A stretch of DNA of 64,000 nucleotides from Paracyclopina nana (taxonomy: Eukaryota > Arthropoda > Copepoda > Cyclopoida > Cyclopettidae). Position 1 is the first letter of the stretch; the number at the start of each line of letters is the position of its first letter. Where the stretch lies: the NCBI GenBank assembly GCA_019096065.1, contig JAGUCH010000004.1:9610001-9674000 (forward strand), read 5' to 3'. Positions 11,748 to 22,369 of the stretch are shown here, in pieces. The translations under genes were made by a program, and so were the position numbers. The notes beneath the pieces were generated by a model, which made no database searches, was not told where the DNA came from, and worked only from the letters and a program-made list of their open reading frames with translations.

Positions 11748-11889
11748 TTCTCAGCAGCAAATCAAGTCCAACTGAGAAGAAGCAAAGAACAGTTTTTCTT
11801 CCACCCAGTTGGGCCAGCCTACTTTGTTGCCTATGTACAGGTACGCATGCACTCACACGGATTTCACCCAGAAAACGAACGGTTGTTCA

Positions 11890-11990
11890 TCAAGACAGAA
11901 ATTCCGCCAAATCGCCAGATTCTCCTTTTCAAGACCAATTTTCAGCTTGAGATTTGGATGACTTGAAAGTGTCCAAATTGGCAATTATTG
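11890..11990. repeat. Dispersed AATTCCGCCAAATCGCCAGA repeat, copy 1
   Basis: A block beginning AATTCCGCCAAATCGCCAGA and ending in CCAATTTTCAGCTTGAGATT recurs at 12865-12965, at 58613-58672 and in reverse at about 49370-49415. Class unknown. Confidence 0.65.
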
Positions 11991-12019
11991 GCAGATTTAA
12001 ACCTTGTGCTGAATTGAGC

Positions 12020-12830
12020 GAAATGAGTCAAATTTTTATTATTGAGTCAATTTTTTTGAATGAGTCAACTTTTTTAAATGAGTCAAATTTTTTGATTGAG
12101 TCAATTTTTTAGTGAGTCAAATTTTTTGAATGAGTCAATTTTTTTGAATGAGTCAACTTTTTTTAGTGAGTCAATTTTTTTGATTGAGTCAATTTTTTTG
12201 AATGAGTCAACTTTTTTTAGTGAGTCAATTTTTTTGATTGAGTCAATTTTTTAGTGAGTCAATTTTTTTAAGTGAGTCAAATTTTTTGAATGAGTCAATT
12301 ATTTTGAATGAGTCAAATTTTTTTAGTGAGTCAATTTTTTTGATTGAGTCAATTTTTTAGTGAGTCGATTTTTTTAAGTGAGTCAAATTTTTTGAATGAG
12401 TCAATTATTTTGAATGAGTCAAATTTTTTGAATGAGTCAAATTTTTTGAATGAATTTAATTTTTTAATGAGTCAACTTGAGTCAAATGATTGTATTAAAA
12501 TTAGTATAATGAGTCAAATTGTGCTCAAATGAGTAAAATTGTGCTCAAATGAGTCAAATTGTGCTCAAATGAGTCAAATTGTGCTCCAATTAGTCAAATT
12601 GTGCTCAAATGAGTCAAATTGTGCTCCAATGAGTCAAATTGTGCTCAAATGAGTCAAATTGTGCTCAAATGAGTCAAATTGAGCTCAAATGAGTCAAATT
12701 GTGCTCAAATGAGTCAAATTGTGCTCCAATGAGTCAAATTGATATTTTGAAGGAATCAACTTGAGTCAATTATAGTCAAATTGAGTCAACTTGGGTCAAT
12801 TATAGTCAAATTGAGCCAACTTTGTACGAA
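12020..12830. repeat. TGAGTCAA arrays: AATTTTTTTGAATGAGTC and GCTCAAATGAGTCAAATTGT
   Basis: The first block (12020-12470) repeats an 18-20 bp unit with a T-run and AATGAGTCAA. The second (12510-12745) is a clean 20-bp unit, about 12 copies, with occasional GCTCC variants. Both use the heptamer TGAGTCA, the complement of the TGACTCA word used in the arrays at 6-9 kb. Confidence 0.85.
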
Positions 12831-12864
12831 TTCATGCAAACATTTTGAAGAGTCGTTACGCCCA

Positions 12865-12965
12865 CGGGAAATTCCGCCAAATCGCCAGATTCTCATTTCA
12901 AAACCAATTTTCAGCTTGAGATTTGAATGACTTCTAGGCTATCAAAAGTGTCTAAATTAGCAAGC
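12865..12965. repeat. Dispersed AATTCCGCCAAATCGCCAGA repeat, copy 2
   Basis: It matches 11890-11990 from GAAATTCCGCCAAATCGCCA through the AGTGTCTAAATT end, with a short insertion (CTAGGCTATC). The two copies flank the TGAGTCA array between them. Confidence 0.65.
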
Positions 12966-13189
12966 ATCGACAGATAAAGCCGAACATTTGCCTTTGAATC
13001 AAGTCAATTAGCAAAAGTGAATACAAGAAGTGCAAGAAAATCTGGAAAAGGAAAAAAGTGATTTCTAGACCCTGATGGCTTGAAACCAGTGTTGCCTGGG
13101 CTTTATCCAATGCTTGGTTGGCTCAGCCCACCAATGCATGTGTATAACTGTACCTGTTGCTTCTTCAACAGAGTACATACATACAGGTG

Positions 13190-14320
13190 GCATCTCTTTA
13201 ACTTAGACACTTTTTTCACTTTTGGAATTACTTAGACATCTTTTTTCCTCAGTCATTTTCACTTGGACACATTTTTGATGACTGGCACACATTAGCTAAA
13301 AAAGCCAAGATGTCTTAACTTAGACACTTTTTTAATATCACGATAACTTAGACACATTTTGGTACAGTTATTTTTACTTAGACACATTTTTGGTGAAGTT
13401 TTATATTCGACAGCCAAGATGTTTTAAGTTAGACATCTAAGCTCTTTAATTTCAGCTTTGACATGTTTTATTGACTGCTATGCTTTTTAAGTTAGACACT
13501 TTTTGGCCTCGACATTTTTGCCAAGGCACTATTTATTATGTTTGTTTATATTAAACACATTTGATAGACATTTTGAGATAGTGAATTATTAGTGACTCTT
13601 CAATTTTAGGTTACACACTTTTGACATGCTTAGTGTCTAAGTTAAAACGACAAAATCAAATAGTGTCTTTTCTATAGCTGTCATTGTCTAAGATAAAATG
13701 ACCATGCAAAAAGGTGTCTAAGTTAAAACATAATGACTGTCTAAGATAAAACAACAATGCTTAATTTTGTCTACACTTAAGTTTAACAGTGTCTAAACTA
13801 AATCAACTGTACCCAAAGGTGTCTGAGTAAAAACATCTTGACTGTCTAAACTAAAAGGGCAATGTCTAACTTTTTCTTAAGCTTAAAATTGACATTGTCT
13901 AAGATAAAGCGACCCTTCCAAATGGTGTCTAAGTTAATACATATTGGTTGTCTAAGTTAAAATGACAATTAACTATGGCTTGATATTGTCTAAGCTAAAA
14001 TGACCCTTCCAAATACTGTCTAAGTTAATGCATCTTGGCTGTCTAAGTTAAAATGACAATTAACTATGGCTTGACATTGTCTAAGATAAAACATATTGGT
14101 TGTCTAAGTTAAGATGACAATTAACTATAGCTTGATATTGTCTAAGATAAAATGACCCTTCCAAATGGTGTCTAAGTTAAAACATCTTGGCTGCCTATGT
14201 TAAAATGACAATTAACTAAGGCTTGACATTGTCTAAGATAAAACATCATCTAAGTCAAAATGGCATAGTCAAGTGGTGTCTAGGATAAAAGTGTCGAAGT
14301 TATTCTCTTTCTAAGTTAAG
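13190..14320. repeat. TGTCTAAGTTAAAA array with an orientation switch
   Basis: From 13200 to about 13560 the word occurs as ACTTAGACACTTTTTT. From about 13620 to 14310 it occurs as its complement (GTGTCTAAGTTAAAA), in 30-45 bp units with CATCTTGGCTG and ACAATTAACTATGGCTTGA segments. The two halves can pair with each other. No gene seen. Confidence 0.8.
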
Positions 14321-14508
14321 ACACACACAATAAATACACAGAGCAAGCCTGGTCATTTTTGCCTGGACTCATTCCCTATTTAGTCTGGAAGTTGTTGTAC
14401 CAAAATTCCTGGAAGAAAACCTCCTCAGTTGGAAGAGAAATTTCCTTGCTATAAAAATGATCAAGGCCTCAAATCAATTTCACACTCGAGTTAAAGAGAA
14501 AACAGCAT

Positions 14509-14514
14509 TTTATT
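14509..14514 (-). terminator. Possible poly(A) signal of the glutaminase gene
   Basis: AATAAA on the minus strand about 240 bases downstream of the glutaminase stop codon. It is placed by motif and position only. Confidence 0.35.
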
Positions 14515-14752
14515 TTATCTCCTCTAATACACAAATTTTCTCAGCTTTTGGCTTCATTTCTGCTTGCAACAACTCAAGTACACATTGATCCATTAATCAT
14601 ACATCTTGAAGAAGGAAACTCGTCTGAAATAAAAAAGTTCTTGAACATGATGCCAAAAAGATACCAAAAAAGTGAGCTACTTTTGAAAGGATTCCCCATT
14701 TTGGTAGCCCTCAGCCAGATCTGGAAGAAACTATTCAGTTTATATTATTTAG

Positions 14753-16918
14753 TTACTGATTGCAGTTTGATTGACCTTGGTCATAAAAGTGCTGCTCATA
14801 AGGATTGTCATCCTTTCCAGCATTGGGATGATCTTCGATGAACTTCTTGATGTACCAAACCACATCCGGATGCCTGTGCCTCATGGCTTCCGACAAAGGA
14901 GATTGCTCCCACCTGATCATGGCAAAGTTAGACTGCCAATTCTACATCAAGGAACATCATGATCAATACCTATCTTTGGGATCCGGATAGACCTTAGCGA
15001 CTTCAAGCAGAAACTTGACGCAGTCCATATGACCCTCGGCTGCAGCCAAGTGCAAGGGCGATCTTCCATCATAGTCACACATGTTCATGTCCAAGTCGTT
15101 GAGAAAGGCTCTTTAAATTGAGGAATTAGCAATCATTAATAGTACACTTGTAATGAATCATGTACCGTCTCAGAAAAGGCAAATCGCCATTGACAGAGGC
15201 AAACAGTAGCTGAATCCCAAGCTCATTGGCCGTAAAGGATTTCTTCAGTGTGGGATCAATCTTTCGATTGCTGGCATGGTAGCCAACATTGTCGTACTTG
15301 TGGAATTGGTACAGCTTGATCAGCTCTTGGCAGAACAGGACGCCTCGCACTGAATTGTTGATCTTGTCCAACTTTGGGGAGAAAATGGCAATTCCTGCCA
15401 CATCCGGAATGACCAGCATCATTGCTCCGGATCCAGCAGAAATGGCTGGCATGCCAATCTACAAAAGAAATTGATTGCGCACAAAAAGAAATTGAAAGGT
15501 GTGCATGAAGTACGTTAAAGGCAAATTGTCCAGAATAGATGGAGAGGCCGCAGGAGCTCATCAAGGCTAGTACATGGCCCACTGGATCAGACCTGAGGAC
15601 CCTTTCACCGGTTATGGGACAAGTGCCACCGTTTGCCAAAGTTCCAGCCATGACCGCCAAGCTCTCGCAATTCATCTCCAAGGAGTTCATCTGGAAGGAG
15701 AAAAGTAATTGTCAGCTTCAATATGGTTAACTATGTGCACTACCTGAAAATAAAATTCGAGAATCTTCTTGATGTCAGCTCCGGGCGGGAAGCATTTGTT
15801 CTCTCTCATAAAGTAGGCAAGTGAGAAGTCTCTGTCGATGGAGGTTTTCTCAGACAGAAAAATGGAGTTGTTGAACTGCACCATCTCTCCACCAGCCATC
15901 CTCTCAAAAATGTTCACCGCATACTCATACTTGCGGGCCAAGTCATCCAATTCCGGTTTCACTTTTTGCAGAAGCAGTGAAGCCGACATAATTCCTCCAG
16001 AATTGACATACGGGTTGAACGGCTTGTCTGTAAAAGAGTCATTTAGTTTTAACAGTACGCTTGTCAGTGCTTTCAAGAGCTCACTGTTGTGATCCAGGAC
16101 AATTTCATTGAACTTTCGACCAGACGGTTCCCTGCCTTGGTACTTGTGGACCTCTTCGCCCAACTCATTAAGGGTGATTCCATAGGAGATGGTCCTGCTG
16201 ATGGCCTGAATGCTGAACGGAGTTTCGGCATCTCCAATTGAGAATCTCTGACCGTCCACAGTGCAAATGGCGATTCCAAACTTCCCCTCATCAACATGGT
16301 TGCGGTTCTTCAAGAAATCATCGGCATGACCTTCCTCGATTCTCCTCAGCTTGTCGTAAATGTTTGTGATGTTTTCGCAAAATACATCAAAGGCCGGAAT
16401 GACCAGCCTATTTTGGAAGGCTTTCGTGATGAACACAATGTTTTCGCTCAGCACCGTCTTGAAAGTGTTCGGCTCCAGCTTCAAGTTGTCAAAAGAAGAA
16501 GCGGTGGAGAGTGACCGGAGCAGGCTATACATGTTGCGTAGCCTTGGATCATCAACCCTGATGCCCAGCTTTTGCAGCTCCTACATTACAAATAAGACTT
16601 TGATGATGTGCATCAATTGCTAACTTACGTCATAGAAGGTCTTGACGCAAGCCTTGCCATCCTCTTTGCGACAAATGTCCATGATGGTCACAATTTGCTC
16701 CTCCACCCTACAGAATACATTTTTATGTGGTTGCAGCTTAAGTGATGTACTCTTCAGTCTACTCACTTTTCTCCAGCATGGGAGCCCTCAGATTTGACAC
16801 TTCTGTCCACATGAACTGGCTCATTGTTGTAAAAGTCCATGCTCAAGTCTCTTGATTCCACTCTTCTTGATGAATGTGTTGGAACATCAAGATAGAAGGT
16901 ATATAAGTTGCAGGTCAT
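14753..16918 (-). CDS. Glutaminase-like protein with altered catalytic dyad, 612 aa
   Basis: Seven exons join in phase: 16767-16918, 16629-16707, 15744-16580, 15514-15690, 15166-15458, 14970-15110 and 14753-14912 (1839 nt with TAA). The product is collinear with animal kidney-type glutaminase. It has an N-terminal helical region (VDDPRLRNM), the catalytic domain ([42 protein letters not shown]), then an ankyrin repeat ([13 protein letters not shown]) and the KDRW segment. Glutaminase converts glutamine to glutamate in mitochondria. Here the active-site motif reads [10 protein letters not shown], so the family's nucleophilic Ser is Ala203 and its partner Lys is Arg206. Other ligand positions also differ (Asp in DRDF; Ser where a Tyr precedes SGQFAF). 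The frame is intact, so this is probably a pseudoenzyme. The start at 16918 is the first ATG after an in-frame stop; ATG 16840 is the alternative. Confidence 0.92.
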
Positions 16919-17324
16919 TATCTTCCCCAACTAGCCAATCACCATTTAGTTTTATAATGATTTGAAAGCCTTCTAAAGCTTCAGTTTGCTGCCAAAACAA
17001 AGTATCATTGCATTGAATGGTGATTTTTTAGACCTAATGGCATAAATTAAGGGTTGGTGGGGCTAGCCTGCAAAGAGAAAAAACCAGCTTTTTTGGGCTC
17101 TCAATTACTCTGCTGAGGTCTTGTTTTCAGCTTGCTGACAAATGACGTCAAAACTTGCCCCATAAAATTGACCACCAAAGTGGTCAAATTCCCTGATTGG
17201 AAGATGATAAAAAGTGGCTTCAGCAAGATAAGTTCATTTTTCTCTCACTCCCACCACTTCACTCCTACCTCACTTATTATAGCAAATGGAGATCTCTTTT
17301 TTTGCCAAGAAGACTTAACTTAAT

Positions 17325-17386
17325 CCATGAGTGGGGTTGGAACCCATGTCCCCTAGGAGCTCTGCGACTGCTACCACTGAGCATTT
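17325..17386 (-). other. tRNA-like sequence
   Basis: On the minus strand a D-arm-like GCTCAGTGGTAGCAG and box B GGGTTCCAACCCCA with four of five T-stem pairs are present. The anticodon arm is not well formed and there is no acceptor stem. Confidence 0.45.
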
Positions 17387-17552
17387 CTGTTTGAGTTATG
17401 AGCTCAAATGGAGTCCAATTGTGTGAAAATGAGTTGAAATGAGCCAATTGTTTAGTCTTAAAATGAGTCAAATTGAGCTGAAATTAGTCAAGTACAGTCA
17501 AATTAAGTCAACTTTATTCAAATTGAATCAGCTTGAGTGGAATTGAGTCAAC

Positions 17553-17864
17553 TTAAGGGCCACTGACTGGCTCCCTTGAAGAATCCATTCAGTAGACCCG
17601 TTTCATTTTTAGCTGTTATATTCAAAGTCTGTTTAACAAAGTTATTAGGGCCAAAATTGGCTATTTTTGACAGACAATATCTGCCCTCAAACAAAAAAGT
17701 GTACTTTTTTTATTTTTTTATTTGAAAGTACTAATCTTTGGCTGACTCTGTGCAAAAAAAGAAAAAAATTCCACCGGGGGAAGGTTGCTCAATTTTGCTC
17801 CAAAGTTACACCCTCACGGGTCTACTGAATGGATGCTTCAAGGGAGCCAGTCAGTAGCCCTTAA
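17553..17864. mobile_element. MITE with 44-bp inverted ends and TTAA target duplication
   Basis: The terminal inverted repeats are 17557-17600 and 17817-17860. They start GGGC(C/T)ACTGACTGGCTC and differ at only two of 44 positions. Both sides are flanked by TTAA (17553-17556 and 17861-17864). The interior is AT-rich and non-coding. TTAA duplication is typical of piggyBac-type transposition, so a non-autonomous piggyBac-like MITE is the best guess; the end sequence itself is not one I recognise. It is inserted in a TGAGTCAA array. Confidence 0.85.
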
Positions 17865-17869
17865 TAGTC

Positions 17870-18084
17870 ACATTGAGTCAAATTGAGCCAAATTAAGTGG
17901 AATTGAGTCAACTTAATGGTCACATTGAGTCAAATTGAGCCAAATTGAGAGTCAAATTGAGAGTCAAATTGAGAGTCAAATTGAGAGTCAAATTGAGAGT
18001 CAAATTGAGTTACATAGAGAGTCAAATTGAGAGTAGAATGAGAGTCAAAATGAGTCAAATTAAATCAACTTGAGTCAATTTGAG
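17870..18084. repeat. Degenerate AGAGTCAAATTG array
   Basis: Imperfect 12-20 bp units of GAGTCAAATTGAGCCAAATT and GAGAGTCAAATT. It leads without a break into the perfect 12-bp array at 18085. Confidence 0.8.
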
Positions 18085-18790
18085 TCAAATTGAGAATCAA
18101 ATTGAGAATCAAATTGAGAATCAAATTGAGAATCAAATTGAGAATCAAATTGAGAATCAAATTGAGAATCAAATTGAGAATCAAATTGAGAATCAAATTG
18201 AGAATCAAATTGAGAATCAAATTGAGAATCAAATTGAGAATCAAATTGAGAATCAAATTGAGAATCAAATTGAGAATCAAATTGAGAATCAAATTGAGAA
18301 TCAAATTGAGAATCAAATTGAGAATCAAATTGAGAATCAAATTGAGAATCAAATTGAGAATCAAATTGAGAATCAAATTGAGAATCAAATTGAGAATCAA
18401 ATTGAGAATCAAATTGAGAATCAAATTGAGAATCAAATTGAGAATCAAATTGAGAATCAAATTGAGAATCAAATTGAGAATCAAATTGAGAATCAAATTG
18501 AGAATCAAATTGAGAATCAAATTGAGAATCAAATTGAGAATCAAATTGAGAATCAAATTGAGAATCAAATTGAGAATCAAATTGAGAATCAAATTGAGAA
18601 TCAAATTGAGAATCAAATTGAGAATCAAATTGAGAATCAAATTGAGAATCAAATTGAGAATCAAATTGAGAATCAAATTGAGAATCAAATTGAGAATCAA
18701 ATTGAGAATCAAATTGAGAATCAAATTGAGAATCAAATTGAGAATCAAATTGAGAATCAAATTGAGAATCAAATTGAGAATCAAATTGAG
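18085..18790. repeat. Perfect 12-bp array TCAAATTGAGAA, 706 bp
   Basis: Every base equals the base 12 positions later from 18085 to 18790, that is 58.8 units with no substitution. Flanking units of the same kind are degenerate. It is open in several frames only because the 12-mer has no stop codon in them. The length equals that of the unrelated array at 27471-28176. Confidence 0.97.
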
Positions 18791-19010
18791 TCTAATTGAG
18801 TCAAATTTGGAGTCGAATTGAGCTGATTTGGAGTCGAATTGAGTTGATTTGAGAGTTGAATTGAGTCAAATTGAGATTTGAATTGAGTCAAATGGAGAGT
18901 CAAATTGAGTTAAAATGAGTCAAAATTGAGTCTAATTGCTTAAGTACGAATCAAATCGAGTTAAAATAAAAAATCAAAGTAAGTCAAATTGCGTTAAAAA
19001 ATTGAGTCTA
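18791..19010. repeat. Degenerate GAGTCGAATTGAG units
   Basis: Imperfect continuation of the TGAGTCAAATT theme after the perfect array, including GATTTGGAGTCGAATTGAG and GAGTTAAAATGAGTC variants. Confidence 0.7.
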
Positions 19011-19089
19011 CCGCATTTTTGCAACTCGAGTAGTAGTTCGAAATAAATAAGTTAAAAAAGTGGCCTTTTATAACAATCATTTGCCTTTA

Positions 19090-19200
19090 AAAAATGGCTC
19101 CTCTCACCAAAACAAAACATGATTTTGAACTCAACTCCCAAGTGTTTCTCCAAAAAGTCGGTAGATGGCTTGTATTTGTAATGAAACTGCTGTCTATTGA
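19090..19200. repeat. Dispersed repeat, copy 2 (copy 1 at 9860-9965)
   Basis: Shares CTCAACTCCCAAGTGTTTCT, AGATGGC and CTGTCTAT in order with the copy at 9860-9965. Confidence 0.55.
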
Positions 19201-19304
19201 ATGTTTTTTAACTTAGATCATTTTGACTGAATGAATTTTTGCTAACACGGATTTTAACAGCACAGATTTTTGCTGACACGGATTTTAACAGATATCCCGT
19301 CAAG

Positions 19305-19560
19305 TTGACTCAATTAAACTAAATGAGTCAAATTGAACCAATTGAGTCAAATTAAACCAAATTGAGTCAAATTGAACCAAATTGAGTCAAATTGAACCAA
19401 ATTGAGTCAAATTGAACCAAATTGAGTCAAATTGAACCAAATTGAGTCAAATTGAACCAAATTGAGTCAAATTGAACCAAATTGAGTCAAATTGAACCAA
19501 GTTGAGTCAAATTAAACCAAATTGAGCCAAATTGAGCTATAATGAGTCAGGTGGAGATGA
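19305..19560. repeat. 20-bp array AATTGAGTCAAATTGAACCA
   Basis: About ten nearly identical 20-bp units, with degenerate units on both sides (to about 19660). Uses the same TGAGTCA word. Confidence 0.9.
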
Positions 19561-19723
19561 GTAAGTGAGGCCAAATTTAAGTTGAAATGAGTCAAATTAA
19601 GTCAATTTAAGTCAGTGTTACTCAAATCAAGTCAATTAATTCAGTTCAAGTCAAAAAAGGAACTGATGATTTAAATGAGATAAATTGTGAGGAAAAAGCC
19701 AATAGTGGTAAAAATCCAACATT

Positions 19724-19729
19724 TTTATT
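19724..19729 (-). terminator. Poly(A) signal of the RING-H2 gene
   Basis: AATAAA on the minus strand, about 40 bases beyond the TGA stop at 19768. Position and motif fit a 3' end signal. Confidence 0.65.
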
Positions 19730-19767
19730 GGAAAACATGCATAATTTTTTGTATATTCCAATGACTT

Positions 19768-21948
19768 TCAGGCAAGTTGGGGGAAATCGTCATCAAGCAA
19801 GATGTATTTTCTGCATTTGGGACACTCGTTCTTGATGGCCAAGCTTTGACGAATGCAGGACTCGTGAAATGGATGCTGACAAGGCAACTTGAGAATTTGA
19901 TCCATCATTGGCTCCAGGCAAATCAAGCATTCATCCAGGACAAGTTCACCAATTTCCTCCACGATTTGGTTCAACGTCATTCGATTCCGTTTGATGGCAT
20001 CCGTCTTGTCGATACTTCCAAGGGCCTCGACAATCCGGATGCGATCCAAGCAAGGATATCTTTCTTGAGCAACCCGGATGATCTCATTGTAGATGTCAGA
20101 CTTCTTCTTATGCTTTGACATTTCACTCACAATGCTATCGTAAGAGTTATGTATGTTGTTATTCAGTAAGTACTTGTCGAGCAATCCGGATTGATGAGGA
20201 TCGTCCTTGAAGAATACGCTTACAATCGCCTTCAGCACATCCAGACGATGATTGGCAACTTTCTCCTGATCAATGGTAGCTGCTTGAGCAGATTTCAATT
20301 TGCTGTTCAAGCTCTTGATTTTATCCTTGAATGATTTGCCCTCCGATTCAAATTTACTTATCGACTGTTTATGCTTGTCAATCTCCTCCATTTGATCCTT
20401 GATGACTTTCTTTGCTACCTTGACTTCATTCCTTGATTGCAATATGACTTTGTTTGCATCAGAGAGTTCCGTCTTGGCTGCTTCAAGGTCTGCTTCAAGC
20501 ATGGCAATTTTTGCATTCTTTCCTTTGACGGCGTCAGCGATGGCTTCCGTCTTTGACATTAGATCCGCCTGCGTCTTTTGATGCTTCTCCAATTCCTGGC
20601 TCAACTTGTCTTGCATGGCTTGGTTCATTTGAGCTACTTGATCGCATACTTCCTTCTTCATCGATTCGAGTTGTTCGCGAAGTTCTTCAATCGAGTTGTG
20701 TTTCGAAAGGCTTACGGGCGGTGAGGACATTGACGATGCTCCAGACGATGACTTTGACGTCTTGTTTGAATGTTCTTTGCCCCTGGAAGTTGGATCCACT
20801 GAAGATGGGCCAGATGTTGACCTTTTTCTGGTTGCTACAAGCGAAAAGTCATTGAAAGAACTATCGGGCAAAGACGATAGTTCGTTACCCAAAGATGCCT
20901 CATCAAAGTCGACAATGTCTAATTCAGACAAACGCGTACTTGTGTCCAATGTAGAATTCCCATCATTGTCTTCCCAGACGTGATCTTCAAAGACTTCATC
21001 TTCGATATCTGAAGAAGTATGATCATCCATGACAATGTCCTGATCTCCTCCGGAAGACGAACTTCTTTCATTTACGACTTTACGTTTGCATCCCAATTGA
21101 GGACAAGACATGCCAACATAGACAGACTTCATTGCCTTGACGTTGTCGTAACATCGATGAGCATGGAATCGTGTCTCGCATCCGGATTCGCAAACAAAGA
21201 CTATGAAGGCATCAACATACGCATTGTTCTTGACATCATTCCACGTGGTGTCATCCCAGTCACCAAAATTGTACTTGCAGGACAAGAAGTTGCAAAAGGG
21301 TTCTTGATCGTATTCGATCTGGGTTTGGATCATCGCAGCCATTCCTTTGGAGCAAGCCTCAGGGAACATGCGAAGCATCTTGTCATGGCAATCCCATGGC
21401 TTGGCATTCCCTTCTTCAGCCTTCAAGTCAAATGCCAAGGGGAATCCCAAGTGTTGAAGGCAACGGTTCAAGCCGACCTTGAGCTCCAGATGATCCGGAA
21501 TGAGATCCTGGTTGTACTGCAACAAATCGAGGGCTTCAATCGCCTTGCCCGCCTTGAGCAACATGATGCATCGACAATACAAGGCAATTGGGTAAAAGTC
21601 ATCATTGTGATCATGGAACCAATGCTGGATCTCGCCAAAGATCTCAGCGACCGACTCGAAATGATCCTTGCGGAAAGCGTTCCATGCCAACTGGATCAGC
21701 AGCTCAAACTTGTGCGACCACCAGCCCTGCTTGACCACTTCCATATGGAGGATTTTGACCTTGTCCAAGGACTGGACCAGGTCCTGGTCATGCAGGGAGA
21801 CAATGGCATGCCAAAGCTCCATTTTCTTCTTCGAAGACTCCTCAACGTCTTGACTCGAAAACTCATGCACTTGTCCCACCTCTTGGCTCAGCACCTCAAT
21901 CGGCTCCAAAGGGCTCAACACCAAACATTTCACATAGTGAACGGCCAT
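19768..21948 (-). CDS. RING-H2 coiled-coil protein, TTC3/DZIP3-like, 726 aa
   Basis: One long coding exon starts at ATG 21948, just after a GT-AG intron of 66 bp (21952-22017) that separates it from a 5' untranslated exon ending at 22018. The N-terminal third is helical with TPR-like pairs (about 85-160). A Cys/His-rich patch follows (CESGCETRFHAHRC, then CPQLGC, about 255-295), which may bind zinc. Next come an acidic/Ser-rich linker and a long coiled coil (about 425-580). A C-terminal RING-H2 follows: CLICLEPM, CQHPFHESC and CPKC. The RING-H2 predicts an E3 ubiquitin ligase. The order TPR-like, coiled coil, RING resembles TTC3 and DZIP3, but overall similarity is not strong enough to name it. 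The 418-residue plus-strand frame over the same region is its shadow. Confidence 0.88.
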   Translation of the reverse strand: MAVHYVKCLVLSPLEPIEVLSQEVGQVHEFSSQDVEESSKKKMELWHAIVSLHDQDLVQSLDKVKILHMEVVKQGWWSHKFELLIQLAWNAFRKDHFESVAEIFGEIQHWFHDHNDDFYPIALYCRCIMLLKAGKAIEALDLLQYNQDLIPDHLELKVGLNRCLQHLGFPLAFDLKAEEGNAKPWDCHDKMLRMFPEACSKGMAAMIQTQIEYDQEPFCNFLSCKYNFGDWDDTTWNDVKNNAYVDAFIVFVCESGCETRFHAHRCYDNVKAMKSVYVGMSCPQLGCKRKVVNERSSSSGGDQDIVMDDHTSSDIEDEVFEDHVWEDNDGNSTLDTSTRLSELDIVDFDEASLGNELSSLPDSSFNDFSLVATRKRSTSGPSSVDPTSRGKEHSNKTSKSSSGASSMSSPPVSLSKHNSIEELREQLESMKKEVCDQVAQMNQAMQDKLSQELEKHQKTQADLMSKTEAIADAVKGKNAKIAMLEADLEAAKTELSDANKVILQSRNEVKVAKKVIKDQMEEIDKHKQSISKFESEGKSFKDKIKSLNSKLKSAQAATIDQEKVANHRLDVLKAIVSVFFKDDPHQSGLLDKYLLNNNIHNSYDSIVSEMSKHKKKSDIYNEIIRVAQERYPCLDRIRIVEALGSIDKTDAIKRNRMTLNQIVEEIGELVLDECLICLEPMMDQILKLPCQHPFHESCIRQSLAIKNECPKCRKYILLDDDFPQLA

Positions 21949-22017
21949 GACCTGCAAAACAATCCGGAAATGCTTAAAACTGCTTCTTCAATAATCCTTT
22001 TTGTCAGCCCGACTCAC

Positions 22018-22280
22018 TTTGATGTTTGTTTTGATCTTGAGTTATGCCCTGGTCATTTGACGGAGGAAATAATGCTCCTCAAAAAAGCTTTTTGTTTACA
22101 CTTCCAAAAATGCCCGACGCGAATTGACGGAATTTGCTTTGTTGTTGTCTTGTTGCAGCTGAACAAAGGAGAAGCGCGCCCGTCAGAGACCGAGCGCACG
22201 CGCGCGAGTTTAGGCTATGACAATTTGACGAGAAATTTCAATTTCCAACGTATTTCGAATTTCAGTCTTTTTTGAATGGC
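22018..22280 (-). promoter_or_regulatory. 5' untranslated exon and CpG-rich promoter of the RING-H2 gene
   Basis: On the minus strand a clean donor (CATCAAA|GTGAGT) ends an upstream exon at 22018. The exon holds a short upstream frame (ATGACCAGGGCATAA). Just upstream the sequence is GC-rich with CGCGCGCGTGCGC (about 22195-22210), unusual for this AT-rich window. The transcription start is not resolved. Confidence 0.55.
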
Positions 22281-22369
22281 TAATTTGGGCGAATAGCATT
22301 TGCCTAACCTGAAAAGGCCTTTCATGATGAAAATTGGCAGATTGTGACTTTATAAGCACATATTTAAAT

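Noticed and set aside
18065-18821. Long open frames (239-243 aa, IENQ, RIKL and LILN repeats)
   Set aside because: They are open on both strands and in several frames only because the 12-mer contains no stop; there is no start context, splice signal or codon bias.
21019-22275. 418-residue plus-strand open frame
   Set aside because: It is antisense to the RING-H2 gene, has no domain, and crosses that gene's intron and promoter.
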